DNA from: an uncultured delta proteobacterium
GTDB lineage: Bacteria > Bdellovibrionota_C > UBA2361 > OMII01
NCBI GenBank assembly: GCA_903904735.1
Contig: CAIVDM010000035.1
Location: 1-62,331 of the forward strand
DNA length: 62,331 nt
Direction of reading: 5' to 3'
Under the pieces are notes generated by a model. It was given only the letters and a program-made list of their open reading frames with translations, had not been told where the DNA came from and made no database searches. Shown piece by piece: positions 52,472 through 60,904 of this stretch. Within the stretch, counting starts at the first letter, position 1; each line of letters begins with the position of its first letter. Made by a program: the position numbers and the translations under genes.

Positions 52472-53223
52472 ACGTCGTCCTTCCAGTTTCCTGAAACGAA
52501 ATCAGAAACTAACTTATTCTCGACCGCTAACTTGGCGGCTTGGCCATCAGCGGCGATAACTCCCTTGGATAGTAACATCCATCGGTCCGAGACGCGCCGC
52601 GCGCTCTGAATGTCGTGTGTCACCACAAGAGAGGTGATTCCATCCTCTTTGGCGAACTTTACGATCAGGTCATCGATATTGCGAGTCGATGTGGGATCGA
52701 GACCGGTCGTCGGCTCGTCGTAGAGCATAACCCTCGGAGATGACGCTAGGGCTCGGGCGAGACCGACCCGCTTCTTTTGTCCTCCTGAGAGCTGAGGCGG
52801 GTACTTTCGTTGGATCCCTGGCAGTCCGACCATCGCCAACTTCTCTTCGACGATCCTGGAGAGTTTAGCTTCGTCCTTTTCGCCCCGTTCGCGGAGTCCG
52901 TACGCTATGTTCTCAAAAACTGTGTATGAATCGAATAGCGCGGCGCCTTGAAATAGCATTCCCAGGTTGACCCGCAGATCTCGAAGCGCTTCGTCGGTAA
53001 TGTTCGCCATCTCCCGACCCATGACTCGCACGGTCCCATGCTTCGCTACGGTTAGGCCCATAATTAGTTTCAGGATGATTGTTTTCCCGGCGCCACTTGG
53101 ACCGAGCAGTGTTGTTACCTCACCGGGAAAGAGCTGGAAGTTCAGGCCGCGGTGAACCGTGTGAGCGCCGAAAGCGGTGTGCACATCGATAAACTCAACT
53201 GTTGGGGAAGGATCGGAAGTCAT
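52468..53223 (-). CDS. mlaF: Mla transport ATP-binding protein MlaF
   Basis: A 251-residue ABC ATPase. Walker A LLGPSGAGKTIILKLI, signature LSGGQKKRVGLARAL, Walker B VMLYDEPTTGLDP and the H-loop VVTHD are all intact. It partners MlaE to drive lipid movement through MlaD. ATGA overlaps with both neighbours show tight translational coupling. Confidence 0.94.
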   Translation of the reverse strand: MTSDPSPTVEFIDVHTAFGAHTVHRGLNFQLFPGEVTTLLGPSGAGKTIILKLIMGLTVAKHGTVRVMGREMANITDEALRDLRVNLGMLFQGAALFDSYTVFENIAYGLRERGEKDEAKLSRIVEEKLAMVGLPGIQRKYPPQLSGGQKKRVGLARALASSPRVMLYDEPTTGLDPTSTRNIDDLIVKFAKEDGITSLVVTHDIQSARRVSDRWMLLSKGVIAADGQAAKLAVENKLVSDFVSGNWKDDV

Positions 53224-53984
53224 TTGAAGTTAAGGATGATGAGTAGCTTAGTGATGAAAAAGTTCGAGATAAAGACCGCCAAAGATCCTGTGACAACCGC
53301 CTTGGTCGTGGTGCGCCCGACTTCCTCGGTGCCGCCTCGGCAACTTAAACCTTTGTAGCAGGCTATCGAGACTACGATCCCACCGAACGCGACACTTTTG
53401 ATCAGCCCGTCCGTCACATCCCTGATCTGAACGGCGTACAGATAGGAGCGATAGTATTGATGGGCGCTAATGCCGAGCTCACCAACGGCTACGGCCAGTC
53501 CTCCGCTAACTCCGACTAGCAGCGCGAGTCCCGAAAGGAGAGGCATAGAGATGATTCCCGCCAGGAGCCTGGAGGTGACCAGACGGCGAATGGGATCTCC
53601 CCCAAGCGCGCGAATCGCGTCTACCTGCTCAGTGACTACCATCGAAGCCAGTTCGGCGGCTATTCCGGCGCCGACTCTGCCACACACCATAACAGCCGTA
53701 AGAACCGGCCCAAGCTCGCGAGCAAGGGAGAGGCCAACGAGATTCCCAACGTAATTCTTGGCGCCAAATCGTTGCAGACCGTAGGCGGTCTGTAAGGCGA
53801 GCACCATTCCCGTAAAGACCGCGGTTAGCAGAACGATTGGAAGCGACCGAATACCAATTGAGATGATGTGCTTGGATATTTCGCGAATATCGACGCCGTT
53901 TCTGCGTATGTCGCGAACGACTAACGAGACAAGAAGCGAATAATCCCCCAGTGCCGTGACGAAATCCTTAACCTTCTGAGACAC
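53220..53984 (-). CDS. mlaE: Mla transport permease MlaE
   Basis: A 254-residue inner-membrane permease with about five or six membrane helices. It shows the conserved MlaE blocks QTAYGLQRFGAKNYVG, SLARELGPVLTAVMVCGRVGAGIAAELASM and a Gly-rich end (CRGGTEEVGRTTT). It overlaps the lipoprotein gene upstream by 17 bases. Confidence 0.94.
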   Translation of the reverse strand: MSQKVKDFVTALGDYSLLVSLVVRDIRRNGVDIREISKHIISIGIRSLPIVLLTAVFTGMVLALQTAYGLQRFGAKNYVGNLVGLSLARELGPVLTAVMVCGRVGAGIAAELASMVVTEQVDAIRALGGDPIRRLVTSRLLAGIISMPLLSGLALLVGVSGGLAVAVGELGISAHQYYRSYLYAVQIRDVTDGLIKSVAFGGIVVSIACYKGLSCRGGTEEVGRTTTKAVVTGSLAVFISNFFITKLLIILNFK

Positions 53985-54531
53985 CTACATCCTCCGCCAA
54001 GTGGTTGTCGGTTATCAGAAGCTTGGCGAGGTCAATGGACTCGCTCACAAAGGTTGATACCTCGGGATGCCCACCCTTCGCGGGTAGAAGGCTGCGCCAC
54101 ATCACCAGATCTCGCACGCAGTTGTCTTTTCGGAACGTGAACGTGGACATCGCGACGGGATCGGCATCGACAGTGCCCTGGACAACTGAGTGTAGTGTCT
54201 GTGTTGTGCCTAGGGTGACCGGTTCCTGAGAAACGACTTTTAGGCCAGAGAGACCGACGAAGAGCTGTCGTGTAGTCGCCTGGAGGGTAAACTTCTCCGA
54301 AATAGAGCAATCCTTGAGCGCTGACACATACACAGGGCCGTTCCTCGAAGGGCATGAGTGTATTCGAGACGACTTGTCTCCAACCTTCGAGCATAAGCCC
54401 TGAGAGTTCTTCGCCGTGTCTATCGCAACTATCTGGGGAGCAGGGGATGTAGAACATCCGACCGTCGCCAGCAACGTAAAGACAACGGTGTAAAATGAGT
54501 ACCTGGCACCCTGTCGGAAAACGGTATACAT
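53968..54531 (-). CDS. Lipoprotein at the head of the mla operon, unknown function
   Basis: A 187-residue protein. The ATG at 54531 gives a signal peptide with lipobox Cys26 (TVGC). The mature part has six cysteines in total including the lipid-bearing one, and beta-rich segments such as TRQLFVGLSGLKVVSQEPVTLG. Not MlaC, MlaA or a known auxiliary lipoprotein by eye. It is translated together with mlaE (17-base overlap), so it probably acts with this lipid transporter. Divergent from ftsE across 141 bases. Confidence 0.65.
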   Translation of the reverse strand: MYTVFRQGARYSFYTVVFTLLATVGCSTSPAPQIVAIDTAKNSQGLCSKVGDKSSRIHSCPSRNGPVYVSALKDCSISEKFTLQATTRQLFVGLSGLKVVSQEPVTLGTTQTLHSVVQGTVDADPVAMSTFTFRKDNCVRDLVMWRSLLPAKGGHPEVSTFVSESIDLAKLLITDNHLAEDVGVSEG

Positions 54532-54672
54532 CTTTGAGTATGAGCCCTGTTGATATGACCTGTGAACCTTACCGTAGCGTGAAAAGAGGACGCAACAGGT
54601 ATCGGGCAAATATTCTGTAATTCGAGGGGGATATGACGCCCCCAGTAGCTTTAATGAGGGTCGCCTGGACGC

Positions 54673-55365
54673 ATGATCCATCTTCACGGGGTTTCGAAGA
54701 TCTACCCGCCCGATCAGGCGGCAGTGAGAGGACTCGATCTTAAGGTCGCCCCGGGCGAGTTTCTATTTGTGGCCGGAGCAAGCGGAGCGGGTAAGAGCAC
54801 GTTGCTAAAGCTATTGTTCGGAGCCGAGAAGTGCTCACAGGGGGAGGTGCTTGTTGGTCAGCGGAACCTCTCGTCCATTGGGAAAGACGGTATCGCGGAG
54901 ATGCGTCGAAGCCTCGGAGTGATATTCCAAGATTACAAGCTACTGCCAAGGCGAACTGTGCTGGACAACGTGGCGTACGGTCTCGAGGTGCTCGGAGTGA
55001 GCATTCGAGAGCGGCGCCGATTGGCTATGTTGTTGTTGCACGCTATGGGGCTTCAGGATCGGGCGGACGCATACCCGGTCACTCTTTCGGGTGGAGAGCA
55101 ACAACGCGTCGCTGTCGCCAGAGCTTTGATTCATAAGCCAACACTGATTTTAGCGGACGAACCAACTGGAAATCTTGACCAGGAGATGAGCAGGCGGGTG
55201 TTCGACCTGCTGTTAGAGGCGAATGCGGCTGGTGTGACCATCGTGGTCGCCACGCACAACTTGTCGATCATAGAGGAGCTCAATAAACGCACTGTGGTTT
55301 TAGATAGGGGGCGAATCATTGGTGACTTCGTTCATGCCGGTGGTTTGGCGGGAGCGAAGCTATGA
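54673..55365 (+). CDS. ftsE: Cell division ATP-binding protein FtsE
   Basis: A 230-residue ABC ATPase. Walker A GASGAGKSTLLKLL, signature LSGGEQQRVAVARAL and Walker B LILADEPTGNLD are present. With FtsX it controls peptidoglycan hydrolysis at the septum. It overlaps ftsX by 4 bases. Confidence 0.95.
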   Translation: MIHLHGVSKIYPPDQAAVRGLDLKVAPGEFLFVAGASGAGKSTLLKLLFGAEKCSQGEVLVGQRNLSSIGKDGIAEMRRSLGVIFQDYKLLPRRTVLDNVAYGLEVLGVSIRERRRLAMLLLHAMGLQDRADAYPVTLSGGEQQRVAVARALIHKPTLILADEPTGNLDQEMSRRVFDLLLEANAAGVTIVVATHNLSIIEELNKRTVVLDRGRIIGDFVHAGGLAGAKL

Positions 55366-56342
55366 GCGTAGGGGAACAGCGCGCGCCGATAGGGATCACG
55401 GCTATTTGGGGTGAGAGCGAAGGGATCGAGCGAGTGTCCCTGTGGGCTGTCACGGCTCACTGCGCGCGACAGGCGCTCGAGAATGTACGGCGCTCACCTA
55501 TCACGCACATACTGACTATCGTGACCATTTCGGTCGCCATATTCCTTTTGGGTATCTTTTCTCTGTTTATCTCTAATTCGTCGCGCGCCGTGTCGGGCGA
55601 AACAGGAGAGATGGTCGTGATGATTTTTTTAAGCGACTCCGCTTCGCGTCTCGATGTCGACGCGATGTCGGGCCAGCTCCGCCAAATCGCGCCAGGTCTC
55701 TCTATCACATATACCGATAAGACTCAGGCTCTACGGTCATTTCGAGACTCTTTGGGAGATGACGCCAGAATTCTCGATGGGCTCGACGCTGACAATCCAC
55801 TACCAGCGTCAATCAATGTGACCCTTCGGTCGGCGGAGGAAGCGGAGCGAATCTACAACAAAGTCAGTGAGGCGATGGGGGTGCATTCGAAGGTCGAAAG
55901 TATTCGTTACAGTCGTGGCGGGGTAATGCAAATAAAGAGAATGCTCCGCGTCATCGAGATCGTAGGTATAGTGGGCATCGTCTTCCTCTTCATCATAGCG
56001 GGGTTCATTATCGCCAACACCATAAAATTAGCGCTCTATAATCACCGAATGGAGATAGAGATCATGCAGCTCGTAGGCGCGCGACGTGGATCTATCTATG
56101 CTCCGTATCTCCTTGAGGGCTTGGTACAGGGAGTATTAGGCGCCTCGATTGGCACAATCGGCGTATTTGTCATCTATCTTGTTTGTAAGAGCGTGCTCAC
56201 CAAAGCGGAGGTGTTAAGCATGTTAGTACCCTCATTCTCGTTCATACCTCTTATTCAGATCGCCGTGGTTGTCGCCGCTGGGGCGATAGTCGGTGTTGGA
56301 GGGAGTTATCTCGCCGTTCGTCGTTACTTGTCAGAATCATGA
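55362..56342 (+). CDS. ftsX: Cell division permease-like protein FtsX
   Basis: A 326-residue membrane protein with an N-terminal cytoplasmic part, membrane helix near 55-75, a periplasmic loop (about 80-200) and three helices in the C-terminal half, which is the FtsX topology. It carries the periplasmic signal to the EnvC-like gene product next to it. It overlaps both neighbours by 4 bases. Confidence 0.93.
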   Translation: MSVGEQRAPIGITAIWGESEGIERVSLWAVTAHCARQALENVRRSPITHILTIVTISVAIFLLGIFSLFISNSSRAVSGETGEMVVMIFLSDSASRLDVDAMSGQLRQIAPGLSITYTDKTQALRSFRDSLGDDARILDGLDADNPLPASINVTLRSAEEAERIYNKVSEAMGVHSKVESIRYSRGGVMQIKRMLRVIEIVGIVGIVFLFIIAGFIIANTIKLALYNHRMEIEIMQLVGARRGSIYAPYLLEGLVQGVLGASIGTIGVFVIYLVCKSVLTKAEVLSMLVPSFSFIPLIQIAVVVAAGAIVGVGGSYLAVRRYLSES

Positions 56343-57646
56343 TGGGAGGATCGGTCGTGGGACGACTCCAGAAGTGGCGTGATCGGACGGTGCTGGTGAG
56401 AATCGCGCTCCTGTTGGCGTCTATGACGCTATGTGTGAACGATGCGCTCGCTGAGTCTGAAGAAGTATCGACGCGTCTTCAGAAAATCCGAGTAGAGGTG
56501 TCTCAAACCGAGAAGACTATTGCGGGTCTCAAGAGCGAATTTACTAAGCTAAAACGTGACGAGCGATCCTTGAACGCCGAGATTCAGACTCTGAGCGCCT
56601 CTGAGGTCCAATTGACTCAGAAAAGTCAGGACACGCTTCGAGAGAAGGAGAGACTCACTCGAGAGGTTGAGCTTGCCGAGGGACGTGTCGCGGCACAGCA
56701 GTCGGTCATCAAGGAGCGTCTCCGCGCGCTTTATGTGTATTCGTCCGTCGCGGGACGCCCTCGATACATCGGGTTTTCGGCTCAGAGCGATCTAGAGCGG
56801 GTCGCGGTGTATGCGCGTAACGTGCGGTCGTTCGATGAGGCTCGTTTCCATGAGGTGAAAAGAGCGGTCGACGCGCTCATTAGATCGCGTGTGGCTCTCG
56901 ACGCGACTCTACAAGAGGCTTTTAGAGTGCAAAATGAGCTCCAGATGAAAAGGAGCGACTTGGAGGCCAAGAGAACAGCGCTACAAGGAGTAATAAAACA
57001 GATCAAGGACAAACAGCAGGCGGCTCAACATTCGCTAGCCAAGTTGAGAGCGGAGGCGAGCAAGATGGAGGAACTGCTTCGCGCCATAACGTCACAAGAA
57101 GAGCCTACAGAGGCGTCGCGGCAGCCAGCCCCAGCTGTAAGTCCCCAGGCTTCTGATACGCCCATCGTAATTGCTTCCACTGCTGTCACGGGTGGGGCGA
57201 ATGGTGCGTTGCGTGTCGAGGATGTGATGCACCCTGAGGGCCTCTTCGGAAAGACCGTGCGAGTCTCCTCTCCCGTGAAGGGTCAGCTTTTACGCAGCTT
57301 TGGTAAGGCGAAAGTGACCGATTTCTCTGACATAATATTTAGTAAGGGCATTGAATTTAAAACCGCCGAGTCGAGTCAGGTAAAGGCGGTCCTTGGGGGG
57401 CGGATCGCTTTTTCCGGTTCAATGCCTGGGTACGATACCGTGGTTATCATTGATCACGGCTCCCGGAGCTATTCTTTATACGGACGCTTAGGAAAAGCTT
57501 TTGTGACTAAAGGGGATCTCATTAAGCGTGGTATGGGCATAGGAGTGACCTCAGCTCCTGACGCGAAGGGGCGAAACTTTTATTTCGAGACTCGCAAAAA
57601 CGGGAACCCAGTGGATCCTTCGAGCGTATTGTCACGCGCCTCGTGA
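56339..57646 (+). CDS. envC: EnvC-like murein hydrolase activator (LytM-domain protein)
   Basis: A 435-residue protein with a signal peptide (about 1-36), a long coiled coil (about 40-245), a Pro/Ala-rich linker, and a C-terminal LytM/M23-like domain (about 305-430). The LytM metal ligands are changed: the expected GIDI site reads GIEFKTAES, and the expected LYGHL reads LYGRL, so it is probably an activator rather than a hydrolase, as for EnvC. The ftsE-ftsX-envC order supports this. An ATGA overlap with ftsX is present. Confidence 0.88.
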   Translation: MMGGSVVGRLQKWRDRTVLVRIALLLASMTLCVNDALAESEEVSTRLQKIRVEVSQTEKTIAGLKSEFTKLKRDERSLNAEIQTLSASEVQLTQKSQDTLREKERLTREVELAEGRVAAQQSVIKERLRALYVYSSVAGRPRYIGFSAQSDLERVAVYARNVRSFDEARFHEVKRAVDALIRSRVALDATLQEAFRVQNELQMKRSDLEAKRTALQGVIKQIKDKQQAAQHSLAKLRAEASKMEELLRAITSQEEPTEASRQPAPAVSPQASDTPIVIASTAVTGGANGALRVEDVMHPEGLFGKTVRVSSPVKGQLLRSFGKAKVTDFSDIIFSKGIEFKTAESSQVKAVLGGRIAFSGSMPGYDTVVIIDHGSRSYSLYGRLGKAFVTKGDLIKRGMGIGVTSAPDAKGRNFYFETRKNGNPVDPSSVLSRAS

Positions 57647-57828
57647 GTCGACGTAAAGAAGCAAAAGGGTGTTGGTAGTTCTGCTTTGATTTGAGAGACG
57701 AGTAACCGTAAGTCCCCCGCGTGATAACCATGCGCGATCTGGTCACGCTTAGTCAACGCCGCCGTTCATTCCCTCGACTGCTGTCCCCATGGCTAAGGCA
57801 CGTGAGTGGCGGACGAAAGCGAGGCTAC

Positions 57829-57864
57829 GAGGGCGCGGCGGTTTGGTGTCCACACCGCGCCCTC
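57829..57864. terminator. Strong inverted repeat downstream of xylA
   Basis: Perfect 10-base GC-rich arms GAGGGCGCGG and CCGCGCCCTC, 10 bases after the xylA stop (minus strand). No clear T-run follows in either direction, so it may be a terminator of weak type or a transcript-stabilising hairpin between xylA and envC. Confidence 0.5.
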
Positions 57865-57873
57865 CCCGATAAC

Positions 57874-59016
57874 TTACGCGCTCTTGTACATCTCGTCGAA
57901 ATGCTTATGCGCGCTCACCACCGCGTGGCGCATCATGTCCTCGACTCGCCCCGTTTCCCTAACCGCGAGGGCCCTGTGAAGGTCCTTCATATCGAGTTCA
58001 GCGGCGGCCTTTTGGCAGGCATCCCAGGAAAGGATGCTTCGAATCACTCGATCGATACCCTGGGTCTCGTTGTCGTAGGCGCGGGCCTGCATGTCGTGAC
58101 CGTACCAGCGACTGTACTTCGCGTCGCTCACTAGTCGAGCGATGGCGATGTTCATGCCCGTGATCTTACATCCGTGATCGATGTCGTATTTGCCCGGACC
58201 GCCCAGCGTGATGCCGTCGTTATATCCTTGGCTGTTAAGATGCATATGCGTGACGGCGTTGTTGTCGATCTCCTCAACGGTGTCGTACACCGCGTCGAGA
58301 CCGATCATCTCGGAGTGACCAAACTCCTTGTTGATGCCGCGCTTGTCGAGATTCGTCCCGAACTCCTCCTTGAGGCGCTTCCAGAACAGGATAGCCGAGG
58401 CTACCGTGGGTAGTAGCATCGCGGGGTGTCCCTCATTGGGCTTAGGCTCGATACCCCAGTACAACTTCGCGCCCTTCTTATCCTCGTATGAGCAGAGCGA
58501 CGCCACGCTCTCTTTTAGGTTCTGATACATCTGGTTGATCGCGGGAGTGGCGAGATCGTATCCATAGGAGCCGTTCCACAATACGAGTGTTGGTGCCATG
58601 GTTGGATCGGAGTGCCAGGCTTTCTTCAGCGGGCCGTAGGCTAAATCGACTGTGCCGACGCCTACCTTCGCTGCCGCCTCACGCTCCGCTGGATCTAACG
58701 ACGCGACACCGCCGTACCCGAAATGCGAATGGAGACCCGGCGTGATCATCGCCAGGTACATCTTCGCCGATACAAGCGCGTCAGCGACCGCGGGAGCCGT
58801 CTTCTCGCAGATTTCAGTGTCGTAGTGCGCCTCGAAACCGAGCTCGATGTGGTTTGGTATGCGAGGGCGAATCTTAGTCGAGATTAGATTGATGATCTCA
58901 ACGACGTCGAGCTTAGCGCTGGTCCATTGAGGTCTGATGTCGCCGGGGACGAAACCACCTTTGCCGGCGTTAAAGGTCCATCGACAAAGGCTATGGTAGT
59001 TCTTTTGCGTTGTCAT
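57874..59016 (-). CDS. xylA: Xylose isomerase-like TIM-barrel protein
   Basis: A 380-residue protein. The metal-binding region reads WGIEPKPNEGHPAM, then KEFGHSEMIGLDAVYD, and a HMHLNSQGYNDG segment; these fit the xylose isomerase site (Glu, Asp and His ligands). The N-terminus (LCRWTFNAGKGGFVPGD) is unlike the E. coli (440 residues) or Streptomyces forms, so it is a divergent, short type. The adjacent xylulokinase gene makes xylose isomerase the best reading. The ATG at 59016 has a GGAG-type site. The sugar could differ. Confidence 0.75.
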   Translation of the reverse strand: MTTQKNYHSLCRWTFNAGKGGFVPGDIRPQWTSAKLDVVEIINLISTKIRPRIPNHIELGFEAHYDTEICEKTAPAVADALVSAKMYLAMITPGLHSHFGYGGVASLDPAEREAAAKVGVGTVDLAYGPLKKAWHSDPTMAPTLVLWNGSYGYDLATPAINQMYQNLKESVASLCSYEDKKGAKLYWGIEPKPNEGHPAMLLPTVASAILFWKRLKEEFGTNLDKRGINKEFGHSEMIGLDAVYDTVEEIDNNAVTHMHLNSQGYNDGITLGGPGKYDIDHGCKITGMNIAIARLVSDAKYSRWYGHDMQARAYDNETQGIDRVIRSILSWDACQKAAAELDMKDLHRALAVRETGRVEDMMRHAVVSAHKHFDEMYKSA

Positions 59017-59039
59017 ATGTCTTTCAGTCTCCTCGTTCG

Positions 59040-60524
59040 TTAGATATGGGCCGCTAAAGCGGTTTTCCATCGTTCGTACGCGTCATGCGTCGCCCCCTGA
59101 GAGCTGATGTCGGGTTCGATAATCAGCTCAGTGGTGAGTCCACGAAACGCGTCTGATGATGAAAGCAATCCAGCGCCGATGCCCGCTCCTCGAGCGGCTC
59201 CCTCCGCGCCGTCAGTAGTAAAGAGCTCCACCGGGGCGTTGGCGCAGGTGGCGAAGGTTTGGCGAAACAGCTCGCTCTGGAACATATTAGCGTTGCCAGC
59301 GCGGATTGAGGTTGGGTGTAGCCCCATCGCTCGCATGATCTCAAGCCCATAGCACAGGGCGAATACGACACCCTCCTGTGTCGCCCGGAATACATCCGCC
59401 GTCGAGTGCCGGTTGAAATCTAGATTCTCAAAGGACGCGCCAGGACTAACGTTTTTGAGGGTTCGCTCGGCGCCGTTGCCATAAGGCAGCGCGACAATTC
59501 CCCCCGATCCCACGGGGCTCATCGTCGCGAGAGCGTTTAGCTCCGCATAGCTCTTCCCTGAGCCGAGCGTATGTTTCGCCCATCGGTAGAAGCTGCCCGC
59601 GCCGTTTACGCACATAAGTGAGCCTATACGCGGCGCGTTCGGCGCGCTGTTCACGTGCAGGAAATTATTCACTCTCGAGAGGCTGTCGACCCCTAACCGC
59701 TCGGTGACGCCGTAGATAACCCCCGAGGTCCCCGCGTTCGCCGCCACTTCTCCTGGTAGTAGCACCTTAAGCGCGAGCGCGTTGTTGGGTTGATCCCCCG
59801 CGCGGTAAGAAACCGGGATTCCGGGGCGGAGTCCCAGTTCGCGAGCGACGTCGGAGCGAAGCTCAGCGAACGCTCCGAGATTTGGGCTAGTCGGTGGAAT
59901 CAGCGTTGATGAAATATCGAAGTTTTTGAGCACCTCGGTCGCTAGTCGATTCTCTGAGAAGTTCCATAATACCGCCTCAGAGAGCCCTGAGGGCGTGGTG
60001 CCGAACTGTCCCGTGAGGCGTAGGGCTATGTAATCGCCAGGAAGGAGGCAATAGCGCGCTTGAGAGTAGATCTGAGGCTCGGACCGTTTCACCCATGCCA
60101 GCTTCGACGCGGTGAAGTTTCCCGGGGAGTTGCCCAGATTCTTCAGGCAGTTTTGATGACCAAGCTGGGCAAATGCCTCATTCCCGATCTCCACCGCCCG
60201 GCTATCGCACCAAATTATTGAGGGGCGAACGGCTCTGCCGTCTTTGTCCAGCAAGACCAGTCCGTGCATCTGGTAGGCGATGCCGATGGCTTTGGTAGCG
60301 CGGAGTTCCTTGGAGTGGGAGCCGCGGATTGCGCCAATCGCCTTCCCAACGTGCTCCCACCACAGGTCTGGGTGTTGCTCCGCCCATCCGGCTCGCGGAG
60401 ATTCAATTGCCATCTCCGTTGAGGGGGAGGTCGCGCTCGTGATTATCCGCCCGGACGAGGCATCCAGAAGCGCGACTTTGACCGATGAGCTTCCAACGTC
60501 GATGCCAAGCAGAGTTTCTTCCAT
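59040..60524 (-). CDS. xylB: Xylulokinase-type FGGY carbohydrate kinase
   Basis: A 494-residue kinase of the FGGY family that would phosphorylate D-xylulose. Seen: LLGIDVGSSSVKVALLD at the start, the substrate motif YQMHGLVLLD (about 88-97), WCDSRA, and the ATP-site NAGTSGVIYG with GGNA/AGNAN near 405. The size fits XylB. A GGAGGA site lies 3 bases before the ATG. It is first in a two-gene operon with xylA, 23 bases apart. Confidence 0.87.
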   Translation of the reverse strand: MEETLLGIDVGSSSVKVALLDASSGRIITSATSPSTEMAIESPRAGWAEQHPDLWWEHVGKAIGAIRGSHSKELRATKAIGIAYQMHGLVLLDKDGRAVRPSIIWCDSRAVEIGNEAFAQLGHQNCLKNLGNSPGNFTASKLAWVKRSEPQIYSQARYCLLPGDYIALRLTGQFGTTPSGLSEAVLWNFSENRLATEVLKNFDISSTLIPPTSPNLGAFAELRSDVARELGLRPGIPVSYRAGDQPNNALALKVLLPGEVAANAGTSGVIYGVTERLGVDSLSRVNNFLHVNSAPNAPRIGSLMCVNGAGSFYRWAKHTLGSGKSYAELNALATMSPVGSGGIVALPYGNGAERTLKNVSPGASFENLDFNRHSTADVFRATQEGVVFALCYGLEIMRAMGLHPTSIRAGNANMFQSELFRQTFATCANAPVELFTTDGAEGAARGAGIGAGLLSSSDAFRGLTTELIIEPDISSQGATHDAYERWKTALAAHI

Positions 60525-60904
60525 AGGTCCTCCAGGATGCAGCAGAGCCTACATCAGCCCCGAGCCTTCGCAATCAGAAAAATGAGGTGAGACGCTTTCC
60601 AGAGCTTTGGCCCGTAGAGGCTGAGACCCGTCATGGTCCGCCGCTTGGGCGAGCTGTTTGAGCGGGGTCATCGAATGGGTCATACTCCGCTGATTTTTCT
60701 CATGAATCTTGACGATAGCGCTTGCGGTTGGAAAGGGGGTCGAGTACCATTTCGTTAGCTTTACATCGTAGTGTTGGCTCTATGATCCATCATCGTCGGT
60801 GACGTTCTTTGAAAAAGTCTCTAGAGAGGCGGACTCATGCGATGCGCAGACCGAGGCGCGAGCATCAAACCATCAGAGTCTTTAGTTAATTGAGCGGCGC
60901 AAAA
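60525..60904. other. Divergent intergenic region between xylB and ctpA
   Basis: About 380 bases without a gene. It should hold the promoters of both xylB-xylA and ctpA. No -35/-10 pair is strong. No repeat or tRNA was seen. Confidence 0.5.

Noticed and set aside
57721..58134. 137-codon plus-strand frame over the xylA 3' end
   Set aside because: Mostly antisense to xylA, crosses the GC-rich inverted repeat, no family resemblance.
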